A stretch of 64,000 nt of DNA. Source: Adhaeribacter_A terreus. GTDB lineage: Bacteria; Bacteroidota; Bacteroidia; Cytophagales; Hymenobacteraceae. Both the position numbers and the translations under genes were made by a program. Below, piece after piece: positions 1 to 8,451 of this stretch; the stretch's first letter is position 1, and every line of letters begins with the position of its first letter. The notes under the pieces were generated by a model, which was not told the origin of the DNA, did not search any database, and was given only the letters and a program-made list of their open reading frames with translations. The stretch is taken from the NCBI RefSeq assembly GCF_042657365.1, contig NZ_JBHSKT010000005.1, positions 248,001 through 312,000 on the forward strand. The letters run 5' to 3'.

Positions 1-135
1 AAAGCTGCGGGCTATTTTTTTGTTAGCGGAAGTTCAAATATTAAATAAAATATATGTTTCAGTTAAACGAAGCTAGCTAATTTTGTAAGTTGCTTCCCGT
101 TTTAAATGAACCAGCAAAATTGCGGAACCTGAGAA

Positions 136-1044
136 ATGGCTGAGAAAAAAAGAAGAAAATTTAACGACTGTCCGAATTGCACCTACCAGTTTAGCGGTAT
201 AAATAACTATTGCCCCAATTGCGGCCAGGAAAATCATAACCTGGATGTGCCTTTCAGCCACGTAGTTATGGAAGTGCTGGAAGGAACGCTGCATTTTGAT
301 ACCAAGATCTTCAGAACGCTTAAGATTCTTCTGTTCAAGCCCGGGCAGTTAACCGAGCTTTTTATTCAGAACAAGCGGGCTGCGTTTGTCCCTCCTATCC
401 GGATGTACGTGTTTATCAGCTTTATCTTTTTTCTGATCATTGCTGCCGTTTCCGGGCAAGAATCGGAGAAGGACGAAAGCGATGTAAAAATTGGTGCAAT
501 TATTTCTGAAAACATGAAAAAAGATAATTTTAGTATTCAGAATATGGCCACCATGTCCGATGCGGAATTAACTGCCCGAATTAAAAAAGCTGGTTTCGAG
601 CCAACTGAATTCAATAAAAACCTGGGCCGCAAGATCGGTAAGTTTTCCGCGGCCAGCACCGAAGAGCGAAATCATAAGGTCTTCAAAAATGTATCGCTGC
701 TCATGTTTGCCCTCATGCCACTTTTTGGCCTCATTCTGCAGAGTGTTTACTTCCGGCAAAAGAAACATTACATTCAGCACCTTATCTTTTCCATCCATTT
801 TCATTGCTTCGCCTTTATTACATTCTCTGTATCGCTGTTGCTGGGCTATTTTACGCACCTGGAAGGGTTTGGCCGCGCCGCATTTTTAATCTGTTTAGTT
901 TACCTGCTGCTGGCCTTGCAGCGCCTCTTCAAGCAAAGTTGGTCACGCACTATCCTGAAAACCATTTATATTTCGGGGGTATATTTATTAACGTTGGTGG
1001 TGTTCATGTTAATTGCCATTGGCATCAGTTTGGTCCTTATTTAA
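136..1044 (+). CDS. DUF3667-type zinc-ribbon membrane protein
   Basis: Likely an integral membrane protein of unknown function. The N-terminus carries a zinc ribbon with two CPNC motifs (C12/C15 and C26/C29), followed by a conserved stretch around LHFDTKIFRTLK and a GQLT motif, which together are the signature of the DUF3667 family common in Bacteroidota. About five hydrophobic segments follow: roughly residues 88-107, 186-206, 215-240, 248-266 and 272-302. A charged loop separates the first two. The length of 302 residues is normal for such proteins. It stands alone; the next gene on this strand is polA after a repeat-rich gap. The ATG at 136 precedes the zinc ribbon by 11 codons and is the natural start. 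The family is clear, the role is not. Confidence 0.8.
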   Translation: MAEKKRRKFNDCPNCTYQFSGINNYCPNCGQENHNLDVPFSHVVMEVLEGTLHFDTKIFRTLKILLFKPGQLTELFIQNKRAAFVPPIRMYVFISFIFFLIIAAVSGQESEKDESDVKIGAIISENMKKDNFSIQNMATMSDAELTARIKKAGFEPTEFNKNLGRKIGKFSAASTEERNHKVFKNVSLLMFALMPLFGLILQSVYFRQKKHYIQHLIFSIHFHCFAFITFSVSLLLGYFTHLEGFGRAAFLICLVYLLLALQRLFKQSWSRTILKTIYISGVYLLTLVVFMLIAIGISLVLI

Positions 1045-1489
1045 TGCATTAACCGAAATATGGTGATCGAATTCTGTTTATCAAATAACCGTTGATCGAA
1101 TTACGTTGATCGAATCTGTTTATCGGATACCGTAGAGACAAGGCAATTCCTTGTCTCTACAAACCACGATTAATAATTCCCGGTCTGCAATTTCCAAGCA
1201 TGCTTTTTCGGATATTTGTATCCGAAAACCAACTGCTGCGGATTTATCAATCCGCGTTTCTGCGCATTTAACCGGCACATGCGGGGCAATAGACACGCCA
1301 CAGGTTGCTTCCGGATTTAAAAATCCGAAAGAGCAGCTTCAAATTCCCATCACAGTATTGCGTAAAAAGTCCTCCCCTGAATCAGGGGAGGATTTAGGGA
1401 GGTACTTTTTAACCCCAAAACCCTACCGTTTTTACGCCAATTTCTAATTCGTAATTTCTAATTTCTAATTCTTAGAATTACCTTTGGAA
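1045..1489. repeat. repeat-filled intergenic gap upstream of polA
   Basis: No gene is supported here. From left to right it holds an imperfect direct repeat built on GATCGAAT (1066-1091 and 1109-1132, with a third partial copy between them), a hairpin with arms GTAGAGACAAGG (1131-1161) that has a near copy at 53360-53388, several short hairpins of the type GGATTTATCAATCC (about 1207-1335), and a CCTCCCCTGAATCAGGGGAGG block (1369-1411). All but the first have relatives elsewhere in the window. Confidence 0.7.
1479..1486 (+). promoter_or_regulatory. TAnnTTTG promoter box of polA
   Basis: TACCTTTG is a perfect Bacteroidota -7 box, with TTTC (one mismatch to TTTG) 20 bases upstream. Transcription would begin around the A of the polA ATG at 1490, which suggests a leaderless or nearly leaderless mRNA. 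Confidence 0.55.
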
Positions 1490-4327
1490 ATGGCACGTAA
1501 AAAACTCTTCCTGCTCGATGCAATGGCCCTTATTTTCCGGGCGCATTTTGCGTTCAGCAAAAATCCACGCATCAATTCCAAAGGCATGAACACGGGCGCT
1601 GCGCTCGGGTTTACCAACACGCTTCTAGACGTTCTGAACCGCGAAAAACCGGATCATATTGCGGTTTGCTTCGATGGTCCGGAGAAAACCTTCCGCCACG
1701 ATAATTTTGCCGAATACAAAGCCAACCGGCAGGCCATGCCCGAAGACCTGGCTATTGCCATTCCGTACGTGAAAAAGATCGTGGAAGCCTTCAACATTCC
1801 CATGATCATTTTGCCGGGTTACGAAGCCGATGACCTTATTGGAACCTTAAGCTGCAAAGCTGAAAAAGCCGGCTACGATGTGTATATGATGACGCCGGAT
1901 AAGGATTATTATCAACTCGTTACCGAACACGTTTTCGTGTACAAACCCGCTTTTTTAGGCAATGCCATCGATATTATTGACGTGCCGAAAGTGCTGGAAA
2001 AATGGGAAATCTCGAACGTGAAGCAGGTGATCGATATTCTCGGTTTGCAGGGCGACGCGGTAGATAATATTCCCGGCATTCCCGGCATTGGCGAGAAAAC
2101 CGCGAAGACCTTAATTCAGAAATACGGTTCGGTAGAAAACCTGATTGCGAACGCGCACGAGCTGAAAGGCAAGCAGCAGGAAAACGTAATGAAGTACGCC
2201 GAGCAGGGTTTAATGTCGAAGGAATTAGCCACGATCCATTTAACGGTTCCGGTAGATTTCGACGAAGAAAAGTTTGAATACAACGGCCCCGACGAGGAAA
2301 AACTGAAAGCGCTTTTCGACGAACTGGAATTCCGGACGTTGGCGCAGCGCATTTTCGGAAACGCTACCCCTTCAGCCCCAAAAACTGCCAAAGCGGCTCC
2401 AGCCAAAATGGTGAAAGGCCAGAAATCGGATCAGCAAATGTCCATCTTTGATTCGCCGGAAACCGCCGTTGCCGAAGCTGACGGAGAAGGCGAAGCTGTT
2501 CCAAGTTTCCGTCGCGACATTAATAATTCGCCGCACGATTACCACTTAATAAACACCCCGGAACTGCGCCAGAATCTGATAAAGTACCTGAAGCAGCAAA
2601 CCGAAATTTCCTGGGATACCGAAACCGACAGCATCGATCCGATCACGGCACGTTTGGTGGGCATGTCGTTCAGCTATATTCCCGGCGAGGCGTATTACGT
2701 GGCCATTCCGGAAGACGAAAAAGAAGCGCAAAGCATTGTAAATGAGTTCCGGGAGATCCTGGAAAGCGAAGAAATTCTGAAAATCGGGCAGAACATTAAG
2801 TACGATATTCTGGTGCTGAAACGCTATGGTATTTCGGTGAAAAAGCCGATTTTCGATACCATGATCGCGCATTATTTGCTCGAGCCGGATATGCGCCACA
2901 ACATGGATCTGCTTTCGGAAACCTACCTGAATTATACGCCGATCTCCATTACCGAATTGATTGGAAAAAAAGGTAAAAAGCAGATCACCATGGCAGAACT
3001 TTCGCCGGAAGAAATTTCGGATTATGCCTGCGAAGATGCTGATGTAACCTTAAAACTGAAGCATTATTTCGAGCCGCTGCTGGTTAAAAACAACCTGAAA
3101 AAACTCTTCGACGAAGTGGAAATGCCTTTGATTACGGTTTTAGCTGAAGTCGAAAAAGAAGGCATTGCGATAGATTCCAAAGCCATGGCCGAAAGCTCGA
3201 AAGAACTGGAAGGCTACATTGGTGAAATTGAAAAACGCATTTACGAACTGGCCGGCCAGGAATTCAACATCGGCTCGCCGAAGCAGTTGGGCGAAATTCT
3301 GTTCGATAAAATGGGCCTGGGCGGTACGAAACTGAAGAAAACCAAGACCGGACAAGCCGCCACCGGCGAAGAAGTGCTTTCCAAACTCGCTTCCGAACAC
3401 GAAATTGCGCAACTTATTCTGGATTACCGGCAGCTAAGCAAGCTAAAATCTACGTACATCGATGCGCTGCCGCAGTTGGTTTGCAAGCTCGATGGCCGCG
3501 TGCATACGTCTTTCAACCAGGCTGTGGCCGCAACCGGACGATTAAGCTCTACCAATCCAAACTTACAGAACATCCCGATCCGGACGGATAAAGGCAAGGA
3601 AATACGCAAAGCATTCGTGCCGCGCGATAAAAACCACGTGCTGCTTTCTGCCGATTATTCGCAGATCGAGTTAAGAATTATTGCGCATTTCAGCGGCGAT
3701 GCGACCATGAAAGAAGCGTTCCAGAAAGGCATGGATATTCACACTTCAACGGCGGCCAAAGTATATAAAGTAAAGCCCGAAGAAGTTGATTCGGAAATGC
3801 GTCGGAAAGCCAAAACCATCAACTTCGGGATCATTTACGGCATTTCTGCATTTGGTCTGGCCGAACGTCTGAAGATTCCGCGCCGCGAAGCTGCCGATAT
3901 CATTGAAGCGTATTTCCAGGAATTCCCGGCTATAAAGGAATACATGGATAACGTGATAAACGAAGCGCGCGAACAGGAATACGTAGAAACCGTTTTAGGC
4001 CGCAGAAGATACTTGCGCGACATCAATTCCCGGAACCAGACTGTGCGCGGTTATGCCGAACGAAACGCCATAAACGCGCCAATTCAGGGAACCGCCGCCG
4101 ATATCATCAAAATTGCGATGATCAACGTACAGGACTGGCTCGAAAAAGAAAAGCTGCAAACTAAAATGATATTGCAGGTGCACGATGAATTGGTGTTTGA
4201 CGTACCGCTGAACGAAGTAGACAAAGTAGCTCCGAAAATTGAAGAGCTCATGAAAAATGCCCTGCCGCTAAGCGTACCGATGGAAATTGGTTTAGGCACT
4301 GGTAGCAATTGGCTCGAAGCGCACTAA
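1490..4327 (+). CDS. polA: DNA polymerase I
   Basis: Repair and Okazaki-fragment polymerase of 945 residues. Three domains are visible. The 5'-3' exonuclease (about 1-290) has acidic metal-binding residues in YEADDLIGTL and DAVDNIPGIPGIG. After an Ala/Pro linker comes the 3'-5' exonuclease (about 360-545), where the three Exo motifs look intact: DTETD, NIKYD and YACEDAD. The family-A polymerase domain (about 560-945) has DYSQIELR, KTINFGIIYG and QVHDELVFD. Proofreading is therefore probably functional. I prefer the ATG at 1490 (MARKKLFLLD) over the TTG two codons upstream because homologues start just before the LFLLDA motif. The stop codon shares one base with a copy of the 30-bp element. 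Confidence 0.97.
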   Translation: MARKKLFLLDAMALIFRAHFAFSKNPRINSKGMNTGAALGFTNTLLDVLNREKPDHIAVCFDGPEKTFRHDNFAEYKANRQAMPEDLAIAIPYVKKIVEAFNIPMIILPGYEADDLIGTLSCKAEKAGYDVYMMTPDKDYYQLVTEHVFVYKPAFLGNAIDIIDVPKVLEKWEISNVKQVIDILGLQGDAVDNIPGIPGIGEKTAKTLIQKYGSVENLIANAHELKGKQQENVMKYAEQGLMSKELATIHLTVPVDFDEEKFEYNGPDEEKLKALFDELEFRTLAQRIFGNATPSAPKTAKAAPAKMVKGQKSDQQMSIFDSPETAVAEADGEGEAVPSFRRDINNSPHDYHLINTPELRQNLIKYLKQQTEISWDTETDSIDPITARLVGMSFSYIPGEAYYVAIPEDEKEAQSIVNEFREILESEEILKIGQNIKYDILVLKRYGISVKKPIFDTMIAHYLLEPDMRHNMDLLSETYLNYTPISITELIGKKGKKQITMAELSPEEISDYACEDADVTLKLKHYFEPLLVKNNLKKLFDEVEMPLITVLAEVEKEGIAIDSKAMAESSKELEGYIGEIEKRIYELAGQEFNIGSPKQLGEILFDKMGLGGTKLKKTKTGQAATGEEVLSKLASEHEIAQLILDYRQLSKLKSTYIDALPQLVCKLDGRVHTSFNQAVAATGRLSSTNPNLQNIPIRTDKGKEIRKAFVPRDKNHVLLSADYSQIELRIIAHFSGDATMKEAFQKGMDIHTSTAAKVYKVKPEEVDSEMRRKAKTINFGIIYGISAFGLAERLKIPRREAADIIEAYFQEFPAIKEYMDNVINEAREQEYVETVLGRRRYLRDINSRNQTVRGYAERNAINAPIQGTAADIIKIAMINVQDWLEKEKLQTKMILQVHDELVFDVPLNEVDKVAPKIEELMKNALPLSVPMEIGLGTGSNWLEAH

Positions 4328-4407
4328 AAACGGTAGGGTTTTGAATCTGAAAAGTGCTGGTTATTGCAATTGCTTAAAAAAACGTAGGGTTTTCAGCAAA
4401 AAAAGTA
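4327..4407 (+). repeat. 30-bp element, two copies after polA
   Basis: An in-register copy at 4327-4356 begins on the last base of the polA TAA stop. A second copy at 4379-4407 lacks one base after AAAACG. Both read on the plus strand. Confidence 0.8.
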
Positions 4408-4415
4408 TAGTAAAC

Positions 4416-4447
4416 AAAAAAGCGAAGGTGGTGGCCTTCGCTTTTTT
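4416..4447. terminator. GCGAAGG hairpin terminator 1
   Basis: AAAAAAGCGAAGG pairs with CCTTCGCTTTTTT. A-tract and T-tract flank the stem, so it can end both polA and the convergent lipoprotein at 4466-4948. Confidence 0.85.
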
Positions 4448-4465
4448 ATTTGAGATAGGTTTGAA

Positions 4466-4948
4466 TTACTGAGCAGTGAAAGTAGTGATAGCAGTATAAG
4501 TTATACCTTGCTCTGTACCGCTGTCTTTAACCACCATTTTAGTAGCGGTCAATTCAACAATCTCCATTTCAGTTTCATCTGTGCCTTCAGTAATTTTTAT
4601 TTTAGTTTCGTTGCTCGTAAAGGCCCAGGTGCCGGTAGTAAAGGTCTGAGAATCAGCTGTGTCGCATTTTGTAGCGCCTTCATCTACCGTATAAGTGCCG
4701 TTAGCTGCAAACTTCTCCAGGTTGTCTAATTCACAAGCAGTATAGAAAGTATTGGTAATATCTATATCTCCGGAACCATTCATGTTCAGGGTCTGCTTCG
4801 TCATTTTCCAGTCTTTGGCTGAGATCAGCTGCGTTTTGGTTGCCGCCGGAGTTACAGGAGTTGGGGTTGGATCTTCTTTTTTGTCATCGCCACAAGATGT
4901 AAAAGTAAACGCGGACGCCGCAGCCAACAGGAATAAATAATTTTTCAT
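4466..4948 (-). CDS. lipocalin-like lipoprotein 1
   Basis: Secreted lipoprotein of 160 residues. A signal peptide ends in a lipobox (FTSC), followed by an acidic/Pro linker. The rest carries the pattern of the Bacteroidota lipocalin-like family (Lipocalin_4 type): LISAKDWKMT, then CELDNL, a stretch with EGATKCD, GTWAF, and a C-terminal half ending in TKMVVKDS and TAITTFTAQ. It probably forms a small beta-barrel at the cell surface or in the periplasm; no ligand can be read from the sequence. I placed the start at 4948 because the longer open frame puts 30 codons before an otherwise perfect signal peptide. It is the last of five tandem paralogues (4466-8087), each with its own terminator, so they are probably transcribed separately. 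Confidence 0.8.
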   Translation of the reverse strand: MKNYLFLLAAASAFTFTSCGDDKKEDPTPTPVTPAATKTQLISAKDWKMTKQTLNMNGSGDIDITNTFYTACELDNLEKFAANGTYTVDEGATKCDTADSQTFTTGTWAFTSNETKIKITEGTDETEMEIVELTATKMVVKDSGTEQGITYTAITTFTAQ

Positions 4949-5129
4949 AAATGTTGTTAATGAAAGTTTAAGTGTTTTTAGGTGATTGTTGTTGTGCCTA
5001 AAAATACAGGGTTTATGTGTAATTGCAAGTTTGTTCACCGCTATTTTCCCTTGTTTGCCGTAATAAATGCAGTTTGTTAAATCCCGGATTTTCCTGAAAC
5101 GAATAAGTTTAAACTATGCAGTTCCTATA

Positions 5130-5169
5130 AACCAAAAAAGCGAAGGCCATAACCTTCGCTTTTTTGGTT
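5130..5169. terminator. GCGAAGG hairpin terminator 2
   Basis: A 17-bp stem (AACC, A-tract, GCGAAGG and its complement) follows the two-domain lipoprotein at 5189-6052. It is nearly the same as terminators 1 and 3. Confidence 0.85.
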
Positions 5170-5188
5170 TTCTATACTTTGTAGTTTG

Positions 5189-6052
5189 TTAATGAATATA
5201 AGTAGATATTCCAATAGTACCGTTATACTCTTCTCTTAACACCAAGGTGGTAGCTGTTAATTGCATTACTTCAAAAACGGAACCGTCAAGTACTAATTCT
5301 GTGTCGTTTTTGTTTAAAAACCAGTACCCGAAACCGATATTGTACGGGTCTGATGGATTGCATTTGGTTGGGCCCTCATAAAGGTAATACTGATTATAAG
5401 AATAAGTCCATCTGATGTCTATTATATTATCTCTTTCGCATGCAGGCATTGAGCTGAATACATCTGTAGGCTGTCCTCCGGGAGATTGCATGGTCATGGC
5501 CGATAATTTCCATGGTTTTGAAGTCAATAACTTAATTTTAGCAACAGAATGCCATATTTCATAGGTTGCTGTATATTCATTGCCATTTACAGTTTGTTTC
5601 AGGATCATTTTAGTATCATTCAGTTGCGTAATACTAAAATCTCCGGTAAGGCCGGTTTGCGACTGATTTGGGTCAGTTATAGTCAGGGTGTTGGCATTTT
5701 TCAAATTCCAGCTTCCATTTCTATCCGGCTCTGCCGGGGTGCATTCACCAAAACCCACCTCGATCTTAAGTGTATTATTTTGCGTTTCAAAAATATAAAG
5801 GTCATCTTGTTGGCAACTTGGATAGGAATTATTGTACAAGTCAGTATAAATGGCCTGGCCGGCTACATTCTGAGTCAAAGCAATTAACCGCCATTTCTTT
5901 GTTGTAAGTAATTGTTTAGTTAACTCAATAGCAGCCGGGTCGTCAGCCGGGTCTGGCTGAACGATAGGGGCTGGATCCTTATCGCTGTTATCATTACAAG
6001 AAGTAAGGCCAAGTGTAAAGGCCAGTAGAACAAGAAAATAAAAGTTTTTCAT
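5189..6052 (-). CDS. two-domain lipocalin-like lipoprotein 2
   Basis: A 287-residue lipoprotein (lipobox LTSC) that is about twice the length of its neighbours because the lipocalin-like unit is duplicated. Domain 1 runs from LLTTKKWRLIAL through CQQDDLYIF, ECTPAEP, GSWNL to TKMILKQTVNGNEYTATYE. Domain 2 repeats the order with LLTSKPWKLSAM, CERDNII, EGPTKCNPSDP, YWFLNKNDTEL and TTLVLREEYN. The second copy is the more diverged in its middle. The start at 6052 gives a clean signal peptide; an in-frame ATG 27 codons earlier is less likely. Function unknown; probably a cell-envelope binding protein. Confidence 0.78.
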   Translation of the reverse strand: MKNFYFLVLLAFTLGLTSCNDNSDKDPAPIVQPDPADDPAAIELTKQLLTTKKWRLIALTQNVAGQAIYTDLYNNSYPSCQQDDLYIFETQNNTLKIEVGFGECTPAEPDRNGSWNLKNANTLTITDPNQSQTGLTGDFSITQLNDTKMILKQTVNGNEYTATYEIWHSVAKIKLLTSKPWKLSAMTMQSPGGQPTDVFSSMPACERDNIIDIRWTYSYNQYYLYEGPTKCNPSDPYNIGFGYWFLNKNDTELVLDGSVFEVMQLTATTLVLREEYNGTIGISTYIH

Positions 6053-6167
6053 GCGTAAACTGAAAAGTAGCAGATATGAACTTAGGTTTGAAAAAGATAA
6101 ATGTACTAAATATTTAGTATTCAATGTTGCCATATCGGGTAATTATATTTTGTAACGTTGCCACTAT

Positions 6168-6240
6168 AAAATGGTAGAGTTTAAGCTGGGAAAACCCATA
6201 AACAAAAAAAGCGAAGGTGGAGGCCTTCGCTTTTTTTGTT
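6168..6240. terminator. 30-bp element and GCGAAGG terminator 3
   Basis: A diverged element copy (6168-6197, ending AAAACCC) is followed by a 17-bp hairpin (6201-6217 with 6224-6240) that closes the gene at 6252-6707. Confidence 0.75.
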
Positions 6241-6251
6241 TGTTGTTTAAA

Positions 6252-6707
6252 TTAAAATTGTGCTTCAAAAACGGTTAACTTTTCAGTATTGCCAACTAAA
6301 CGGCGGAGTACCATTCTTCTTTTTGTTAATTCCACTATTTCATCGTTCAGCGGTAAACTTTTAAAGCCGGCATCCAGATTACGTTCCTGGTTCAGAAACG
6401 ACCAGCGCGCTACTTCTACAATCTGCGGTTTGCCTTCCTCTTTGGTTGGCCCTTCATCACGCACTGCTTCGCCGTTTGCCTTAAACCGGAAAATATCGTC
6501 GCGGGAGAAAGGACTGGTTTTGAGCGCATCGGGCAAATCATTAAAAGCTATCTCATCGCTGGAAACCAAGGTCCAGTTCGTGCTCGTGATCAGTTCCATG
6601 CGCGAAGCGGTTGGTGCAACGCTGTTTACAGCGTCATCGTCATCGTTGTCGCATGCAGTTAGGGCCAGGCATGCGATTCCTGCCATAGTGAATAGTAAAT
6701 TTTTCAT
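6252..6707 (-). CDS. lipocalin-like lipoprotein 3
   Basis: A 151-residue lipoprotein: signal peptide with lipobox LTAC, then an Asp-rich run (DNDDDD) typical of Bacteroidota lipoproteins exported to the surface. The mature part follows the family plan: LITSTNWTLVS, a middle with DDIFRF and DEGPTKEEG, ARWSFLNQER, and a C-terminal RRMVLRRLVGNTEK strand. It lacks the Cys pair seen in its neighbours (the CTLDD and TKC positions), so it is the most divergent of the five. The start at 6707 directly precedes the signal peptide. Confidence 0.72.
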   Translation of the reverse strand: MKNLLFTMAGIACLALTACDNDDDDAVNSVAPTASRMELITSTNWTLVSSDEIAFNDLPDALKTSPFSRDDIFRFKANGEAVRDEGPTKEEGKPQIVEVARWSFLNQERNLDAGFKSLPLNDEIVELTKRRMVLRRLVGNTEKLTVFEAQF

Positions 6708-6853
6708 AAGTTTGTTAGTTAAAGTGCTTGTAATATGATAATTATAAATACGAGACTGGTGTTTTTTTAAGACAGGTTTTCACCCGGTTTTTTTATCAGT
6801 TGCCTTAAAAATTGTTGAAATCTATTTCCTGATCTTTCAGGCAGAAAAAAATA

Positions 6854-6905
6854 AACCCCATAAAAAAATGCGAAGGTTTAGTGCTTCGCATTTTTTTATG
6901 GGGTT
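6854..6905. terminator. long hairpin terminator 4
   Basis: A 22-bp stem (AACCCCAT, A-tract, TGCGAAG and complement) after the gene at 6925-7422. The core is GCGAAG as in the other four, but it is embedded in a longer palindrome. Confidence 0.85.
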
Positions 6906-6924
6906 CTATCTGTAAAGGGCAAAA

Positions 6925-7422
6925 TTATTGCGCCGTAAACGTAAGGGTGTATTCGCTGTCGTTAACCGTTTGCTTAAGGATCATTTTTGTGGCCGTAATT
7001 TCTGAAACGGCAAAATTACCGGTCATGCCGATCATGGTTTGCGAAGGGTTGGTAATTGTGAGGAAAGTGCTGTTGTTGTTCAGATTCCAGGTGCCGCTTT
7101 TTTCAGTTTCGCCGGAAGAGCATGTGTTTTGCCCCGGCGCAACCACTAACGCATCAGGCGAATTGAATTTATAAAGATCGTCCTTCTGGCAATTCGGGAA
7201 ACCAGATTTGTAAAGGTCCGCCTGTAAAGCCGATCCGGGTGCACCTTGAGTAAGGCCGGTCAGGCGCCAGGATTTAGCCTGCAGGTATATGATCTTGGGA
7301 GTAGTGTCGGTTTCAGGGGGTGTATTCGGAGTATGGGTTATAGGCTTGACCGGATCTTTTTTTTCGCAGGAATAAAATGCCAGGGAAGCGCCCAAGGCAA
7401 GGAACAATGTATATTTTTTCAT
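6925..7422 (-). CDS. lipocalin-like lipoprotein 4
   Basis: A 165-residue lipoprotein with lipobox FYSC followed by a Lys/Pro/Thr linker. The mature part is close to domain 1 of the two-domain protein at 5189-6052: LQAKSWRLTGLTQG, CQKDDLYKF, a CSSGE segment, SGTWNL, TITNPSQTMIGMTGNF and TKMILKQTVNDSEYTLTF. That likeness suggests that one of the two arose from the other by duplication. The start at 7422 is chosen because it opens directly on the signal peptide; the longer frame adds 30 non-matching codons. Confidence 0.8.
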   Translation of the reverse strand: MKKYTLFLALGASLAFYSCEKKDPVKPITHTPNTPPETDTTPKIIYLQAKSWRLTGLTQGAPGSALQADLYKSGFPNCQKDDLYKFNSPDALVVAPGQNTCSSGETEKSGTWNLNNNSTFLTITNPSQTMIGMTGNFAVSEITATKMILKQTVNDSEYTLTFTAQ

Positions 7423-7532
7423 CTTGATTAATGGTGTATTAACTAAAGCAGATTGTAAATATAACAAAGAATTTAAGATTATGGCTTCCAGAAGCATAAA
7501 AATCAGCAGCATTAATAATAGCGCCTGAAAAC

Positions 7533-7565
7533 AAAAAAAGCGAAGGGAATGCCCTCGCTTTTTTT
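7533..7565. terminator. GCGAAGGG hairpin terminator 5
   Basis: A-tract, GCGAAGGG, three-base loop, CCCTCGC, T-tract, with one bulged A. Follows lipoprotein 5 (7608-8087). Confidence 0.8.
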
Positions 7566-7607
7566 AATTCAACTCATACATTTTTGTCTGACGGTATGCG
7601 ATTGTGT

Positions 7608-8087
7608 TTAGTGCTTATAGGTTGAAGTAAACGTGTATGTGGTGCCGGTGCTATCTGCTACCGATTGACTAAGAACTAACGTGTTGCTGGAAATTTCCGT
7701 TATTTTATAAGTAGTAGCTGAAGACGTATTGCTGGCAGTTGTTGTCAATTCAGTATCGTTATTTCCCAACGCCCACGTTCCGGAGCGGAAAACCTGCGGA
7801 TCGGCCGGGTCGCATTTGGTAGCCCCTTCTTCTTCCGAATACGTTTTGTCGGATCTGTAAATCGTAATATCGTCTAAGGTGCAGGCTTTAATAAATTGCG
7901 TAAGGTCGGTTTCTATTGTGCCATCGCCATTAAAATCGAGGGCCGGGTTTACTGTAGAAGACGTAATTTTCCAGGAACCTGATGTCAGCAACTGCGTTCT
8001 GTTTGGATTTACATCTTCATCGTCGTTGTCGCAGGCAGTGAAAATAAAGACACAGGCAACTGTTAGTAAGCGTAAATAATTTTTCAT
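7608..8087 (-). CDS. lipocalin-like lipoprotein 5
   Basis: A 159-residue lipoprotein with lipobox FTAC and an acidic DNDDED linker. The mature part is closest to lipoprotein 1: LLTSGSWKITS, ITNxC-like CTLDDITIY, SEEEGATKCDPADP, SGTWALGNNDTEL, and NTLVLSQSV near the C-terminus. DFNGDGTIETD between the first two strands echoes NMNGSGDIDITN of lipoprotein 1. The first gene of the five in transcription order; no shared promoter is evident, and each gene has its own terminator. Confidence 0.8.
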   Translation of the reverse strand: MKNYLRLLTVACVFIFTACDNDDEDVNPNRTQLLTSGSWKITSSTVNPALDFNGDGTIETDLTQFIKACTLDDITIYRSDKTYSEEEGATKCDPADPQVFRSGTWALGNNDTELTTTASNTSSATTYKITEISSNTLVLSQSVADSTGTTYTFTSTYKH

Positions 8088-8451
8088 AAGCCTTATAAGA
8101 AACCGTTTAACAATCCATTTATAACGAAATGCTCATGAGGAGCAACAGAACTATTACGGAAATATTAGTTCACTGTTTAGTTAAGTCATTGCGTATCACT
8201 TACCGGCTGTTTTCGAGGTTTAAATCAATCATATTAAAAACGGTATAGTTTCCAGCCTGAAAAGTCAAAAACGCTATGCATTTCACTGCAAAAAGTAAGG
8301 CTTCAATAATTTCCCTAATCTGTTGAGTTTTCATAACCTCTGAAGCTTACCAGTTCTAAAAACGGTATGCTTTTAGGCCTGAAAAGTCAGGGCATAAAAA
8401 AAAGCCCTCCGTATTTACGGAGGGCTTTTCTATTTTAATTCAGCAGCAAGC
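8088..8451. other. intergenic gap with three 30-bp elements
   Basis: No gene. It holds elements at 8237-8266, 8268-8297 and 8359-8388 (all plus orientation; the first two are separated by one base) and the terminator of the large T9SS gene. The rest is the presumed promoter region of lipoprotein 5, with no clear TAnnTTTG box. Confidence 0.75.
8400..8429 (-). terminator. terminator of the giant T9SS gene
   Basis: AAGCCCTCCGT and ACGGAGGGCTT around an ATTT loop with flanking T-tract in the minus direction. Confidence 0.85.

Noticed and set aside
1151..1447. 98-residue open frame on the plus strand
   Set aside because: It lies wholly over hairpin repeats, has no family match or signal, and its codons follow the repeats.
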